Counted from the first letter of the stretch, positions 8,670-17,684 are shown. The stretch: 43,127 bases of DNA from Latilactobacillus fuchuensis DSM 14340 = JCM 11249 (GCF_000615805.1 NZ_BAMJ01000022.1:1-43127), one strand, 5' to 3'. A program made the numbers and translations. Notes: a model not told the origin generated them from the sequence alone.

Positions 8670-10415
8670 CTAATCGCCTCCCATCGCTTGATTCAATTGT
8701 TGTTTCTGCCACATTTGCGCGTACCAACCGGCTTGTGCCAATAATTCAGTGTGTTGCCCGCGTTCGATAATCGTACCTTCATCAATCACAATAATTTCAT
8801 CGGCGTGCATCACACTGCTCAATCGATTAGCGGTAATAATCGTCGTTTGGTGCGCCCGCATTGTCTTGAGATTCGTCAAAATCGTTTCTTCCGTCTTAGC
8901 ATCCACGGCCGATAACGAATCATCTAAAATTAAAATTTCAGGGTTGGTCATAATCGCCCGCGCAATCGCAATCCGTTGTTTCTGACCACCCGATAAGGAG
9001 ACACCCCGTTCACCAACAATCGTATCGTAACCCTGTGCAAAGGTTAAAATATCATCGTGAACGGCACTTTGATTGGCGACTTTTTCAATCTGCGCTTGAT
9101 CCTGTTCAAAATCCGCAAAACGAATGTTGTCGCGAACGTCGGTAGAAAATAAGAAGTTGTCTTGCGGGACGTAACCGATACTGTCCAATAACGCATCTAG
9201 TGCGTAATCTTGAATATCATGGCCACCAATTTGAATCTGGCCTTTGTACCGATCATATTCGCGTAAAAGTAGTTTAATGATCGTACTTTTACCCGCCCCG
9301 ACTTTACCAACAATCCCTAACGTCTGCCCTTGCGGTAGGTTGAAATGAATATCGGTTAAAATCACTTTTGCATCATCTGGATATTTAAAACGGGTCACAT
9401 CATATTGCAAATCACCCGTCGCCAATGTTTGAATCGCGTTTGGTTTTTCGATAATCGTACTGGTTTCTCGTAACAATTGATCAACCCGATCGTAACTGGC
9501 ATTGCCCCGTTCCAAAACGTTGAATAAGCGACCAATCGCAAACATCGGCCAAACTAAAGCAGCAATATAACTGATGAAAGCAATCAATTGCCCGATTGTA
9601 ATCATCTTGTGACTGACCAGATAGCCACCGTAGATAATCGTAATGACGTAGGTCGCCCCGATAATCAAACTAATCACGGGATCGAATAAGGCATCGACAA
9701 AATTGACTTTCTTATTAATCGCCACGGTCTTGTCGACTAAACGGTCAAAATCAGCCGTATCAGCCGTTTCTTGACCAAACGTCTTGATGACTTTAATACC
9801 GGAGACACTTTCTTGCGTTTTATCATTCAGACGCGAAAAAGCGGCTTGCGATTTACCAAACGCCGTGTGTAAGTGCGCCCCTAACTTGCGTGAAGCAACG
9901 GCCAATAACGGCATGGGGATTAACGCCACTAAGGTTAAACGCCAATCGACGAAGATTATCATCGCAATGATGGTCGTCCCACCGGTGATAATCGAATCCG
10001 CAAACGTTAGAATCCCGGCACCGGCCACTTGTTGAATCGCGGTTAAATCGTTGGTAGCATGCGCCATCAAATCGCCCGTTCGATGTTTCTGGAAGAACGG
10101 CGTATCCATCTGCATAAAATGGTTAAATAATCGACTGCGTAAGATTCGTTCTAACTTGGCGGCCCCGCCCCAGATTCGGGTGCGCCAACCATAGCGAAAG
10201 ACGTATTGTAAAATCGCAGCGGCAAATAACACCACCAACCAAATCAACAACGTTTTAGCGGTTAATTTTTGAGCGGCCATTAAATCGACCAAGTTCCCAA
10301 TCACTTTTGGTGGAATCACCTGAACAATTGCCACTAAGATTAAGAAGACCACCCCTAAGAAATAGCGGCGTGCTTCTTGCTTAAAATACCAACTAAGCTT
10401 TTTAAATATGCCCAT
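8670..10415 (-). CDS. ABC exporter half-transporter, degenerate NBD (LmrC/BmrC/YfiB-like)
   Basis: 581-aa membrane-ATPase fusion, partner of the downstream gene. It has Walker A GKVGAGKST (about 370) and a canonical LSGGQKQR signature (about 474), but Walker B ends ILILDD, with Asp where the catalytic Glu should be, and the switch His is Asn (TANRLSS). Combined with the partner's altered signature, one ATP site (this Walker A/B with the partner's SSGQ) is degenerate and the other is intact, as known for heterodimeric exporters. First gene of the operon, driven by the promoter at 10448-10476; SD GGAGGTGC is just before the ATG. Confidence 0.92.
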   Translation of the reverse strand: MGIFKKLSWYFKQEARRYFLGVVFLILVAIVQVIPPKVIGNLVDLMAAQKLTAKTLLIWLVVLFAAAILQYVFRYGWRTRIWGGAAKLERILRSRLFNHFMQMDTPFFQKHRTGDLMAHATNDLTAIQQVAGAGILTFADSIITGGTTIIAMIIFVDWRLTLVALIPMPLLAVASRKLGAHLHTAFGKSQAAFSRLNDKTQESVSGIKVIKTFGQETADTADFDRLVDKTVAINKKVNFVDALFDPVISLIIGATYVITIIYGGYLVSHKMITIGQLIAFISYIAALVWPMFAIGRLFNVLERGNASYDRVDQLLRETSTIIEKPNAIQTLATGDLQYDVTRFKYPDDAKVILTDIHFNLPQGQTLGIVGKVGAGKSTIIKLLLREYDRYKGQIQIGGHDIQDYALDALLDSIGYVPQDNFLFSTDVRDNIRFADFEQDQAQIEKVANQSAVHDDILTFAQGYDTIVGERGVSLSGGQKQRIAIARAIMTNPEILILDDSLSAVDAKTEETILTNLKTMRAHQTTIITANRLSSVMHADEIIVIDEGTIIERGQHTELLAQAGWYAQMWQKQQLNQAMGGD

Positions 10416-10447
10416 AGTGCACCTCCTGTGAAAATTCGATATCCCCT

Positions 10448-10476
10448 ATTATAGCAATCTTACTTAACGGGGACAA
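10448..10476 (-). promoter_or_regulatory. Promoter of the ABC exporter operon
   Basis: On the minus strand TTGTCC (10476-10471), 17-bp spacer, TATAAT (10453-10448), about 32 bp before the ATG. Confidence 0.75.
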
Positions 10477-10492
10477 TCATCTGTTTTTTAGA

Positions 10493-10521
10493 ACAAAAAA
10501 ACATCGCCATTAGCGATGTTT
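10493..10521 (-). terminator. Terminator after yneF
   Basis: AAACATCGC (10521-10513 on the minus strand) pairs with GCGATGTTT around a 5-nt loop and continues into a T run. It lies 9 bp past the yneF stop. Confidence 0.85.
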
Positions 10522-10530
10522 CAACGTTGA

Positions 10531-10764
10531 TTATTTATCGTTGCTACGTTTTTGTTGAGCCTTCATTGAATTCATCATCTGATTCAATTTCTTTTCTGAT
10601 GGTTTTTGACCCATCTGCATCATCATAGCTTTCAACATCTCTTCGTTAACTGGTGGATTGTCTTGGAAATACTTCTTCATGTAAGCACGTGCACCAAAGA
10701 AACCTGCTACAGCCCCTAAAAGCGCGCCAATGACAAAAATTAAAATACCTAATCCCATACCCAT
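10531..10764 (-). CDS. yneF: YneF family small membrane protein (UPF0154)
   Basis: 77-aa protein with one N-terminal membrane helix ([20 protein letters not shown]), followed by the family block [20 protein letters not shown] and [18 protein letters not shown], then a basic tail. The match to the UPF0154/YneF family is clear; function is unknown. SD AAGGGGTGC precedes the ATG. Two ATGs four bases apart in protein terms (MGMGLG) make the start uncertain by two residues. It follows ynzC by about 80 bp and probably shares its transcript; both are neighbours of lexA, as in other Firmicutes. Confidence 0.9.
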   Translation of the reverse strand: MGMGLGILIFVIGALLGAVAGFFGARAYMKKYFQDNPPVNEEMLKAMMMQMGQKPSEKKLNQMMNSMKAQQKRSNDK

Positions 10765-10843
10765 ATCTTATGCACCCCTTTTCTTTCAGTTCACTTAAAT
10801 AGTTTACACATAATTCCGGCAAAAAGAAAGCGGAATTCTCAGT

Positions 10844-11086
10844 TTAATTGTCACGTAACCCTTTTTCACGTTGAATATTTTTAACTTTCTCCGGCGTGAC
10901 TTCTTGACCTTCCTTGTCGTAGACCTGTAACATTTCAACTTGTGAACGGAAACTAGCCCGGAAATCCTTGATGTAAGCATCGCGTAATGTTTGCCGTTCC
11001 GCCGTTTCAGCTTCACTTAACCCTTCAGCTTTAGCTTTATGGGCCAGCTCATTGATCCGATCCAATCGTTCTTGATTCATTACCAT
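10844..11086 (-). CDS. ynzC: YnzC family protein (DUF896, UPF0291)
   Basis: 80-aa mostly helical cytoplasmic protein. QERLDRINELAHKAKAEGLSEAE and ERQTLRDAYIKDFRASFRSQ are the hallmark of DUF896. The ORF extends to an ATG at 11101, but that codon overlaps the SD itself (TGGAGG), so the start is the ATG at 11086-11084 (MVMNQERL). A promoter TTGACT (11146-11141), 17 bp, CAAAAT (11123-11118) reads toward it, and the lexA SOS box ends only 7 bp upstream of that -35. In Bacillus the equivalent yneA-yneB-ynzC operon is LexA-controlled; here yneA and yneB are absent between lexA and ynzC. Confidence 0.9.
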   Translation of the reverse strand: MVMNQERLDRINELAHKAKAEGLSEAETAERQTLRDAYIKDFRASFRSQVEMLQVYDKEGQEVTPEKVKNIQREKGLRDN

Positions 11087-11117
11087 TTTAATTGCCTCCA
11101 TTAAAATCTATTTCTCT

Positions 11118-11146
11118 ATTTTGACCTATTATGGGTAAAAAGTCAA
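11118..11146 (-). promoter_or_regulatory. Promoter of ynzC-yneF
   Basis: On the minus strand TTGACT (11146-11141), 17-bp spacer, CAAAAT (11123-11118). Confidence 0.6.
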
Positions 11147-11152
11147 AAAACA

Positions 11153-11166
11153 CGAACACTTGTTTG
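11153..11166. promoter_or_regulatory. LexA-binding SOS box
   Basis: CGAACACTTGTTTG matches the Gram-positive SOS box (CGAAC-N4-GTTYG type). It overlaps the lexA -35 (TTGTTT, 11160-11165, 16 bp before TATGCT at 11182-11187) and lies just upstream of the divergent ynzC promoter. LexA bound here would repress lexA and could also affect ynzC-yneF. Confidence 0.85.
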
Positions 11167-11221
11167 AAATAGCGCTATAGATATGCTACCATATCATTAA
11201 CAGAATGAATGAGGTGCTTTT

Positions 11222-11836
11222 ATGACTAGAACTGAATCCAAACAATTAGAAGTGTTGCGTTTCATCCATGATCGGGTTCAAGACAAAGGTTATCCGCCAA
11301 CGGTCCGCGAAATTTGCGAAGCCGTTAATCTCTCTTCCACGTCCACCGTTCATGGTCACTTAGCACGTTTAGAGAAGAAAGGCTTACTTCAAAAAGATCC
11401 AACGAAACCCCGCGCCATTGAATTAACCGCTGCGGGTTTAAGTGCAATTGGCGCCACGCCTAAAAAGATTCCCGTTTTAGGCGTCGTCACTGCCGGTGTG
11501 CCCATTTTAGCCGTTGAAGAAGCCACCGACTATTTCCCCATCCCCCCAAGTTTGCAAACCGAACAAGATTTGTTCATGTTAACGATTCGGGGCGAAAGTA
11601 TGATTAACGCCGGTATTTTAGACGGTGATGAAGTCATCATTCGTAAACAGGCCAACGCCGATAACGGTGACATCGTGATTGCGATGACCGCCGAAGACGA
11701 AGCGACCTGCAAACGCTTCTTCAAAGAAGCCGATCATTACCGGCTCCAACCCGAAAACGACACGTTTGAACCGATTATTTTAAACGAAGTTAGTATTTTA
11801 GGTAAAGTCGTCGGACTCTATAGAGATCGAATTTAA
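11222..11836 (+). CDS. lexA: SOS regulon repressor LexA
   Basis: Represses DNA-damage genes and self-cleaves when RecA is activated. The 204-aa protein has an N-terminal winged helix ([24 protein letters not shown], about 27-50), a cleavage site Ala91-Gly92 in VVTAGVP, catalytic Ser126 in RGESMI, and the Lys at about 164 in EATCKRF. All active-site elements are present, so it should be functional. The SD is GAGGTG before the ATG. It is autoregulated through the SOS box at 11153-11166 and monocistronic, with a strong terminator at 11846-11887. It converges on apt across repeat array 2. Confidence 0.97.
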   Translation: MTRTESKQLEVLRFIHDRVQDKGYPPTVREICEAVNLSSTSTVHGHLARLEKKGLLQKDPTKPRAIELTAAGLSAIGATPKKIPVLGVVTAGVPILAVEEATDYFPIPPSLQTEQDLFMLTIRGESMINAGILDGDEVIIRKQANADNGDIVIAMTAEDEATCKRFFKEADHYRLQPENDTFEPIILNEVSILGKVVGLYRDRI

Positions 11837-11845
11837 CTGAATCTT

Positions 11846-11887
11846 AAAAGGCCCTCCCATCCGATATGTGGATGAGAGGGCCTTTTT
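11846..11887 (+). terminator. Terminator of lexA
   Basis: AAAAGGCCCTC-CATCC pairs with GGATG-GAGGGCCTTTTT; GC-rich stem with flanking A/T runs, 9 bp after the lexA stop. Confidence 0.92.
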
Positions 11888-11901
11888 ACTGTGATTTGAC
11901 G

Positions 11902-12283
11902 GCACTTCTTTGATAACGTGCTCTCTCAATTAGCCTTTTCCGGTTAACTACAAACTGGGTATCATGAGTAAAAAGCACTCATAATACCCAGTTTTAGATT
12001 AATCCTCAAAGTCTGACCAAATTGAGTCGCACTTCTTAGTAACGTGCTTTTGAGTTGCAACAACTTCCGCTTAACCTAATAATACCAATTATCTTAAAAA
12101 CCAAAGATAATCGGTATTATTCTGTTAGTGCTCAGTTGCTGACCGCAACTCACAGCACTTCTTGGTAACGTGCTTCTAAGCCAACTTCTTCCGTCTAGCT
12201 ACAAAGCGGGCGTCATGACTAACCCCGTCACAACGTCCGCTTTTAGGCTATACTCAGAAGTTAACCGGCTTAGTCAGCACTTC
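11902..12283. repeat. Structured repeat array 2: three tandem modules between lexA and apt
   Basis: This stretch of almost 400 bp holds no gene but three modules, each opened by a linker GCACTTCTTNGTAACGTGC-like hairpin (starts 11902, 12029, 12155), with a fourth GCAC at 12277. Outer stems: CTCAATT/AATTGAG (11925-11931, 12020-12026), GAGTTGC/GCAACTC (12052-12058, 12145-12151) and CTAAGCC/GGCTTAG (12176-12182, 12267-12273). Each encloses a second stem (for example AACTTCT/AGAAGTT), a short third stem and a long apical hairpin flanked by AAA and TTTT. The stem sequences differ between modules while pairing is kept. The last linker runs into the apt stop codon (12284-12286), so on the minus strand this is the apt 3' UTR. 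Confidence 0.8.
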
Positions 12284-12801
12284 TTAATAATCCATTAGTT
12301 TGAAAATATCGTAATCTTTAATCTTTTCACGGCCGTTTAAGTCGTTTAGTTCGATTAAGAAGCTGTGCCGACGACGATGCCGCCTAGTTCTTCGACCATC
12401 TTAATCGTTGCGGCGATTGTGCCGCCGGTTGCTAATAAATCATCGGTGACTAAAACTCTTTGACCCGGTTTGACCGCATCTTTGTGCATGTATAGCGTTG
12501 ATTGACCGTATTCTAAACCATAACTTGCTGAAACAGTTGGTCGTGGTAATTTACCTTTTTTACGAGCAGGTGCAAAACCGACCCCTAATTTGTAAGCCAC
12601 TGGACAACCGACAATGAATCCACGGGCTTCTGGGCCCACAATCATTTCAACGCCACGATCTTTAGCGTATGCCACGATTTCGTCAGTTGCTGCCGCGTAG
12701 GCTTCCCCGTCTGACATCAATGGTGAGATGTCTCGGAAAGTGACGCCGACTTCTGGAAAGTCAGGGACACTTGCGACATAGTCTTTAAAGTTAATTGACA
12801 T
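12284..12801 (-). pseudogene. apt: Adenine phosphoribosyltransferase, frameshifted near the 3' end
   Basis: Purine salvage enzyme (adenine + PRPP to AMP). The first 145 codons are intact, with [39 protein letters not shown] and the PRPP loop [13 protein letters not shown]. The frame then reads GTASStop at 12355. One base restored at about 12359-12361 (GCTTC to GCTTTC) gives the normal ending [17 protein letters not shown]...LMDY and a 172-aa protein, the usual family length, stopping at 12284. The catalytic core is upstream of the break, so even the truncated form might fold. SD AAGGAGCG precedes the ATG. It follows recJ by 38 bp, the usual recJ-apt order. A sequencing error is more likely than true loss. 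Confidence 0.85.
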
Positions 12802-12839
12802 TTATAATTCGCTCCTTAAATCTAATAGCGATCGGCTAA

Positions 12840-15135
12840 TCACGAAATTGTTTTTAACCAGTTCTTCAGCTCAGCAAAAGTTGAGTAAACGAGCTGTTTC
12901 TCCATTTCAATTTTAGCTAATCGTTGTTGGTAACTTGGTGCACTTTCGAGTGCATGCTTTTCTGGCTGTGGTTCGGCCGAAATCAGACCACGTTCTATTC
13001 TAACAAATCCGAGGTCAAAAAACACCTCTAACATGAAAATCATTAATGGTAATTGCATTTTTAAATAAGTTGCTAGTTCGCCTAACCGGGCTTTCTCGAT
13101 ACCTGGGTGTTGCCGTAAGTAACTAAGAACGTTGCAAATTGTTGTTTATTCGGAACACCATCTAAATAGGCTGAATGTTTCGCGTAACAGATAAAAGCTA
13201 ACTGAGTGGCCGATTGTTGTTGATAGAAAGTCGTAAATTCGGTTAAATCGGTTGGTTCATCAACGACTGTGATGTTAGTTGCCGTTGCAACTTCTGCATC
13301 GGTCGCTAATATTGCTTGACTGCCAGCAGTAAAATACGTTTGTAATTGCGCCAATAGTTTAGGGTTAAAAAAGACATACGCCCCTGTGTTCTTAAACAAT
13401 TGTTGGGTCAGATGATTACTGCGTTGATCCAACAAAATTTGACCACTGGTTTTCAAATCTTTCAACATCATCTGTAAAGTGGTTTGATTCCGCCAAGTAT
13501 TTTCACTCAACGTACCGACTATTTCAATGGCTTCAACCGCTTGTAGTGCCGGCAGTAGCGCCCCACGGCTAAACGCAAGATTGGTAGTTTTTGTTGTTGA
13601 TCGACGGCGGTAAATTTCAGATGTTTTTGATCCGCCCCAATTTGTTTTAGATCGGCTAATTGAGGGATTTTCAATTCAATCAATGGTTCTGGATTATCCG
13701 TCCCAAACGGCGCCAATTGTTGTAACGTCTGATATAAATCAGGGGTAATTTCCGCTAAACTGAGCGCTAAATCAATCGCTAATGGTTGTTTAGTGGTTAA
13801 ATCAAGTTGTTGTTCAGTCGCATAAGTATCCATTGCCGTCTGAATCGCTTCAATCTGGTCCACAGCAACCGTTAAGCCGACTGCCATATGATGACCACCA
13901 AAATGGGTTAATAGGTCTCGATTGGCGTCTAACGCCTTAAACAGGTGATACGCTTCGACGCTACGCCCAGAACCTTTAGCCAACCCAGTTGCTTCATCAA
14001 CGTTTAACACTAAAGTCGGTTTGCCCGTTTGTTCAACGACGTGACTTGCCACGATTCCCAAGACGCCTTCGTGCCAACCCGCATGGGCCAATACTAATGT
14101 TTGATGGGCTTGATTTTCCGGCGTTTCAGCCATCGCCATAGCAGCCGTCGTGATTTCTTGAACTAACCCTTGGCGTTCTTTATTTTGACTTTCGACAAAC
14201 TTAGCCTGTTCGACCGCTTGTTCTTCATCAAAAGTCGTTAATAAATTGACCCCTAGAGTCGCATCACCGAGCCGGCCAATCGCATTTAACCGCGGACCGA
14301 TGCCGAAACCAATCGAAGTGGCATCAATCGTGGCTTGTTCGACGCCAGCAGCTTGACACAATGCGACTAAGCCTGGGCGACTCGTATTTTGCAATTGTTG
14401 TAACCCTAAGCTGACCAACGCCCGATTTTCATCGGTTAGTGAGACTAAATCACAAATCGTCCCGATTGCGACTAAATCCAAACTTTCATACGGAATCTCA
14501 TCCAATAAAGCCGTCGCGACTTTAAACGCAACTCCGACACCACATAAATCGCCAAACGGATAGTTACTCCCCGGATAACGGGGATGCACAATCGCCGTCG
14601 CCTTCGGTAGTTCGGCTGGCAATTCATGATGATCAGTCACTACAACGTCAACACCGTGTTCTTGCGCATAAGCAATCGGTTCTAGACCACTGACCCCGTT
14701 ATCAACGGTCACAATCAGTTGCGTGCCATCGGCAATAATCCGTTGATACGCCGCTAAATTCGGCCCATAGCCGTCGGTAAACCGATTAGGCACGTAAACG
14801 TTGACGTCGGCGCCTAATATTTCTAACGTCTCGCGCATCAAAGTTGTACTGGTAATCCCATCAGCATCGTAATCACCGTAAACCGTTATTTTTTCGCCAG
14901 CTTCAACGGCGGATTGAATCCGTTCAACCGCTTTTTGCATATCGTTTAATAGGAATGGATCGTGTAATTGTTGACTGTTAGGTTGCATAAAATTGGTCAC
15001 CGCATCATCATCGCGTAAGCCCCGCTGCCATAATAATTCAGCGATTGCTTGGGGCATTGCATCAAATGCCGTGACTGTTTTTAATTCTACTTCAGTTGGT
15101 TTTGTTTTTAATTGCCATTTATATTGGGCTTCCAC
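12840..15135 (-). pseudogene. recJ: Single-strand-DNA-specific exonuclease RecJ, two frameshifts
   Basis: 5'-3' ssDNA exonuclease of recombination and mismatch repair. The first long segment holds the DHH-family motifs YGDYDADG, VVVTDHHELP and, in DHHA1, GGHHMAVG. It shifts out of frame at about 13573-13578 (ATCTTGCG; one base restored gives AFSRGALLPALQAVEAIE) and again at about 13124-13128 (TTCTTAGT; restoring one base gives SYLRQHPGIEKARLGELATYLK). The three segments join collinearly to about 765 aa, the size of Firmicute RecJ with its C-terminal domain. The start is probably GTG at 15135-15133 (MEAQYKWQL), since GAGGG is 6 nt upstream; TTG at 15156 and ATG at 15150 have no SD. An extended -10 TGCTATAAT lies at 15177-15172. 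Confidence 0.88.
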
Positions 15136-15287
15136 ATTAATCCCTCGCATTTTCAAATCATTAACTGTTCTATTATAGCAAAGTTCTTAATTTTAAGTTG
15201 CAAATCATTTCGCTAGTTTTGGTTTATTCGTCGAAATGCTATACTAATTAAGAATCAATAAGCCATTCTCTAGGAGGATATTATTTA

Positions 15288-16279
15288 ATGTCAATTTTAG
15301 TTTTAGGTGGGGCCGGTTATATCGGTTCACACACCGTCGATCAATTAGTCAATCAAGGCTTCGATGTCGCCGTTGTCGATAGCTTAATCACTGGCCACCG
15401 CGCTGCGGTTAACACCCAAGCCCGTTTCTACGAAGGCGATATTCGCGATAAAGATTTCATGCGGACCGTCTTCGACCAAGAAGAGGTTGAAGGTGTGATT
15501 CATTTCGCAGCTTTCTCAATCGTCCCAGAATCCATGAAATCACCGCTTAAATATTTCGACAACAACACTTATGGCATGACCGCCTTATTGGAAGTGATGA
15601 CGGAATTTGATGTTAAGAAGATTGTCTTCTCATCAACTGCGGCCACTTATGGCGAACCAAAATCAATTCCAATCAAAGAAAACGATCCACAAATCCCCAC
15701 CAATCCTTACGGCGAAAGTAAGTTGATGATGGAAACGATGATGCGTTGGGCCGACAAAGCTTACGGCATCAAGTTCGTCGCGCTCCGTTACTTCAACGTC
15801 GCCGGCGCTAAAGCGGACGGTTCAATTGGTGAAGATCACCATCCTGAAACCCATTTATTACCAATCGTCTTACAAGTCGCTGCTGGCGATCGCGCCGAAC
15901 TTTCAATTTTCGGCGACGATTACGAGACACCAGATGGTACCAACGTCCGCGATTACGTCCACGTGTTGGACCTCGCTGATGCGCACATCTTGGCCTTCAA
16001 GTATTTGGCAGCCGGTAACGGCAGTAACGCTTCAACTTAGGGTCATCAACTGGTTTTTCAAACATGGAAATCGTCAAAGCCGCCCGTAAAGTGACTGGCA
16101 AAGCGATTCCAACTCAGATCGCACCCCGGCGTGCTGGCGATCCTAGCACCTTGATTGCCGCTAGCGACAAAGCCCGTGGTACATTAGGTTGGCAACCAAA
16201 ATATGACAATATTGAAGCGATTATCGAAACTGCTTGGAACTGGCATTTAAGCCATCCAGCAGGTTATGCAGATCGTTAA
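15288..16279 (+). pseudogene. galE: UDP-glucose 4-epimerase, one frameshift
   Basis: Interconverts UDP-glucose and UDP-galactose (Leloir pathway, cell-wall sugar supply); NAD-dependent short-chain dehydrogenase fold. [10 protein letters not shown] (NAD site), SSTAATYG and YGESK (catalytic Tyr and Lys) are intact. The frame ends at 16040 after GNGSNAST; restoring one T at about 16029-16033 (GCTTC to GCTTTC) gives [17 protein letters not shown] and continues to 16279, total 330 aa, the family norm. SD AGGAGGA precedes the ATG, with an extended -10 TGCTATACT at 15240-15245. It is not next to other gal genes here, so it probably serves housekeeping sugar-nucleotide needs. Divergent from recJ; ends at the terminator 16291-16326. 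Confidence 0.88.
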
Positions 16280-16290
16280 ACACTCACTAA

Positions 16291-16326
16291 GCCTTGGCTA
16301 AGCAAACGTTAGCCAAGGCTTTTTTT
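16291..16326 (+). terminator. Terminator of galE
   Basis: GCCTTGGCTAA pairs perfectly with TTAGCCAAGGC around a 7-nt loop, followed by seven T. Confidence 0.93.
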
Positions 16327-16370
16327 GACAATTCTGGTATACTGAAAAAGTTATTTCAAGGAGGAGCATC

Positions 16371-16739
16371 ATGCATTTATTAATTGTTATTTTAACCTGT
16401 CTAATCGCCATCGAACATCTTGGCATTATGGGCATCGAAATGTTTGCCAGTGACCAAACTAAAGCTAATGCTTTTGACATGCCACTTAATTTTGTCGGCT
16501 TGCCCAACGCTAAAGTCGCTTTGGGGAATCAAGGTATCTATAACGGCATGTTAGGCGTCACCATTCTTATGGCAAACCTGCTATTCAGCGGTCAAACACT
16601 AATGACCGTCTTATCGCTATTGATGTTATACATTGTGATTGTCGCATTATATGGGACTTTCACCGCCACTAAGAAAATTTTCTTCCTACAATGCTTACCT
16701 GCACTAATCACGTTACTATTGATTCTATTTTTTAAATAA
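16371..16739 (+). CDS. DUF1304 family membrane protein
   Basis: 122-aa integral membrane protein with about four predicted helices (residues 2-22, 57-72, 76-96, 103-121). The N-terminal IAIEHLGIMGIEMFA and the central GLPNAKVALGNQGIYNGML are the conserved blocks of DUF1304. Function is unknown. It has SD AAGGAGG and an extended -10 TGGTATACT (16338-16343) just past the galE terminator, so it is its own transcription unit, ending at the hairpin 16751-16799. Confidence 0.85.
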   Translation: MHLLIVILTCLIAIEHLGIMGIEMFASDQTKANAFDMPLNFVGLPNAKVALGNQGIYNGMLGVTILMANLLFSGQTLMTVLSLLMLYIVIVALYGTFTATKKIFFLQCLPALITLLLILFFK

Positions 16740-16750
16740 ACCATCCTTAG

Positions 16751-16799
16751 CAGTCACAATCACTTGATCGTTGATCAGTATTTTGACTGTTTTTATTTT
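16751..16799 (+). terminator. Terminator after the DUF1304 gene
   Basis: CAGTCA...TTGATC pairs with TGATCA...TGACTG (two helices with an internal loop), followed by TTTTTATTTT. Confidence 0.75.
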
Positions 16800-16822
16800 G
16801 CATTCTAAATTGGTTTAACGAC

Positions 16823-16838
16823 CTAACAAATTTGTTAG
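16823..16838. promoter_or_regulatory. Perfect 16-bp palindrome upstream of the YxeA-like gene, candidate operator
   Basis: CTAACAAATTTGTTAG is a perfect palindrome. Its right arm overlaps a possible -35 (TTGTTA, 16832-16837), 17 bp before a poor -10 (TAAATG). It lies about 78 bp before the start codon. A repressor-binding site is an inference. Confidence 0.45.
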
Positions 16839-16915
16839 CTGACTGTTAGCCAAATAAATGGTGCACAAACTAATTTTCCGGCATAATAAACTTATCAACT
16901 TAGGAGGTGCCTTCA

Positions 16916-17275
16916 ATGGCCAAGAAAATATTAATCATCGCACTCGCAATTCTAATCCTATTGGGTTTAGGAGGCATCTATCAATACCGCTACAGTCCTC
17001 ACTATTATTATGTAAAGGTGACAACTAACGGACAACGTGAAGACGGCCAGGGAGATGATGGCACCAAATTCGTCAGTTATCGCTACCAATTGCAAGGGGC
17101 TGATCAAGATGGTCAGACGAAGCAATTAAACTTCACTAGCGTCAAAGAAGACAATACGCCACTCAAACGCAATGCTTATCTCAAAATCAGCTACACCCGT
17201 GCCAAAGCAGAAAATGGTTACGAAGCTGTTCCTCAAAAAGATGTCCCTCAAAAGGCTTTAAAAGTCATCGATTGA
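16916..17275 (+). CDS. YxeA family small secreted or anchored protein (DUF1093)
   Basis: 119-aa protein with an N-terminal signal or anchor (KKILIIALAILILLGLGGIY) and an extracytoplasmic beta-rich domain with the YxeA-like features YYYVKV near the start, YRYQLQGADQDGQTKQLNF in the middle and LKRNAYLKISYT. Function is unknown; family members are small and often stress- or cell-envelope-associated. The start is the ATG at 16916 because AGGAGGTG is 6-7 nt upstream; the ORF from a GTG at 16907 overlaps that SD. A perfect palindrome upstream may be an operator. Confidence 0.75.
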   Translation: MAKKILIIALAILILLGLGGIYQYRYSPHYYYVKVTTNGQREDGQGDDGTKFVSYRYQLQGADQDGQTKQLNFTSVKEDNTPLKRNAYLKISYTRAKAENGYEAVPQKDVPQKALKVID

Positions 17276-17357
17276 TAGCAATTTAATTGACCACCTTTAG
17301 CATATCTGCTACGCTATCATTAGCAAGTAAATTAACGATTCCGAAGGAGTGTTTAAT

Positions 17358-17684
17358 ATGACAGAGCAAATCTTAATCACAACTACCGAAAAGATCCCTG
17401 GTAAAAACTACGAAGTTTTGGGCGAAGTCTTCGGTTTAACGACCCAATCTAAAAACGTCTTTAAAAATATCGGTGCTTCATTAAAAAACGTCGTTGGTGG
17501 CGAAATCGGTGCTTATACCGAAATGATGACTGAATCACGCGACGTTGCGATTAGCCGCCTCCGTAAAAATGCAGCTGAAATGGGTGCTGACGCGGTTGTC
17601 ATGATGCGTTTCGATTCCGGTTCAATCGGCACAGATATGCAATCAGTTGCGGCGTATGGCACTGCTGTTCGTTATACAGACTAA
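17358..17684 (+). CDS. YbjQ family protein (UPF0145)
   Basis: 108-aa cytoplasmic protein. [22 protein letters not shown], the [27 protein letters not shown] block and the C-terminal AYGTAVRY are the UPF0145/YbjQ signature; the fold forms pentamers in known structures and the role is unknown. The start is the ATG at 17358 with SD GAAGGAG; the GTG at 17349 overlaps the SD. A promoter TTGACC (17287-17292), 17 bp, TACGCT (17310-17315) precedes it. It converges on uspA across a structured repeat element. Confidence 0.9.
   Translation: MTEQILITTTEKIPGKNYEVLGEVFGLTTQSKNVFKNIGASLKNVVGGEIGAYTEMMTESRDVAISRLRKNAAEMGADAVVMMRFDSGSIGTDMQSVAAYGTAVRYTD

Noticed and set aside
11167-11180. Second operator in the lexA promoter spacer (palindrome around TAGCGCTA)
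   Set aside because: It fits neither the SOS box nor the cre consensus; short palindromes are expected by chance.
11902-12283. CRISPR array or integron attC cluster
   Set aside because: There is no constant direct repeat of about 30 bp with unique spacers and no cas or integrase gene. The constant parts are short linkers and the variable parts are self-complementary; no attC core sites are seen.
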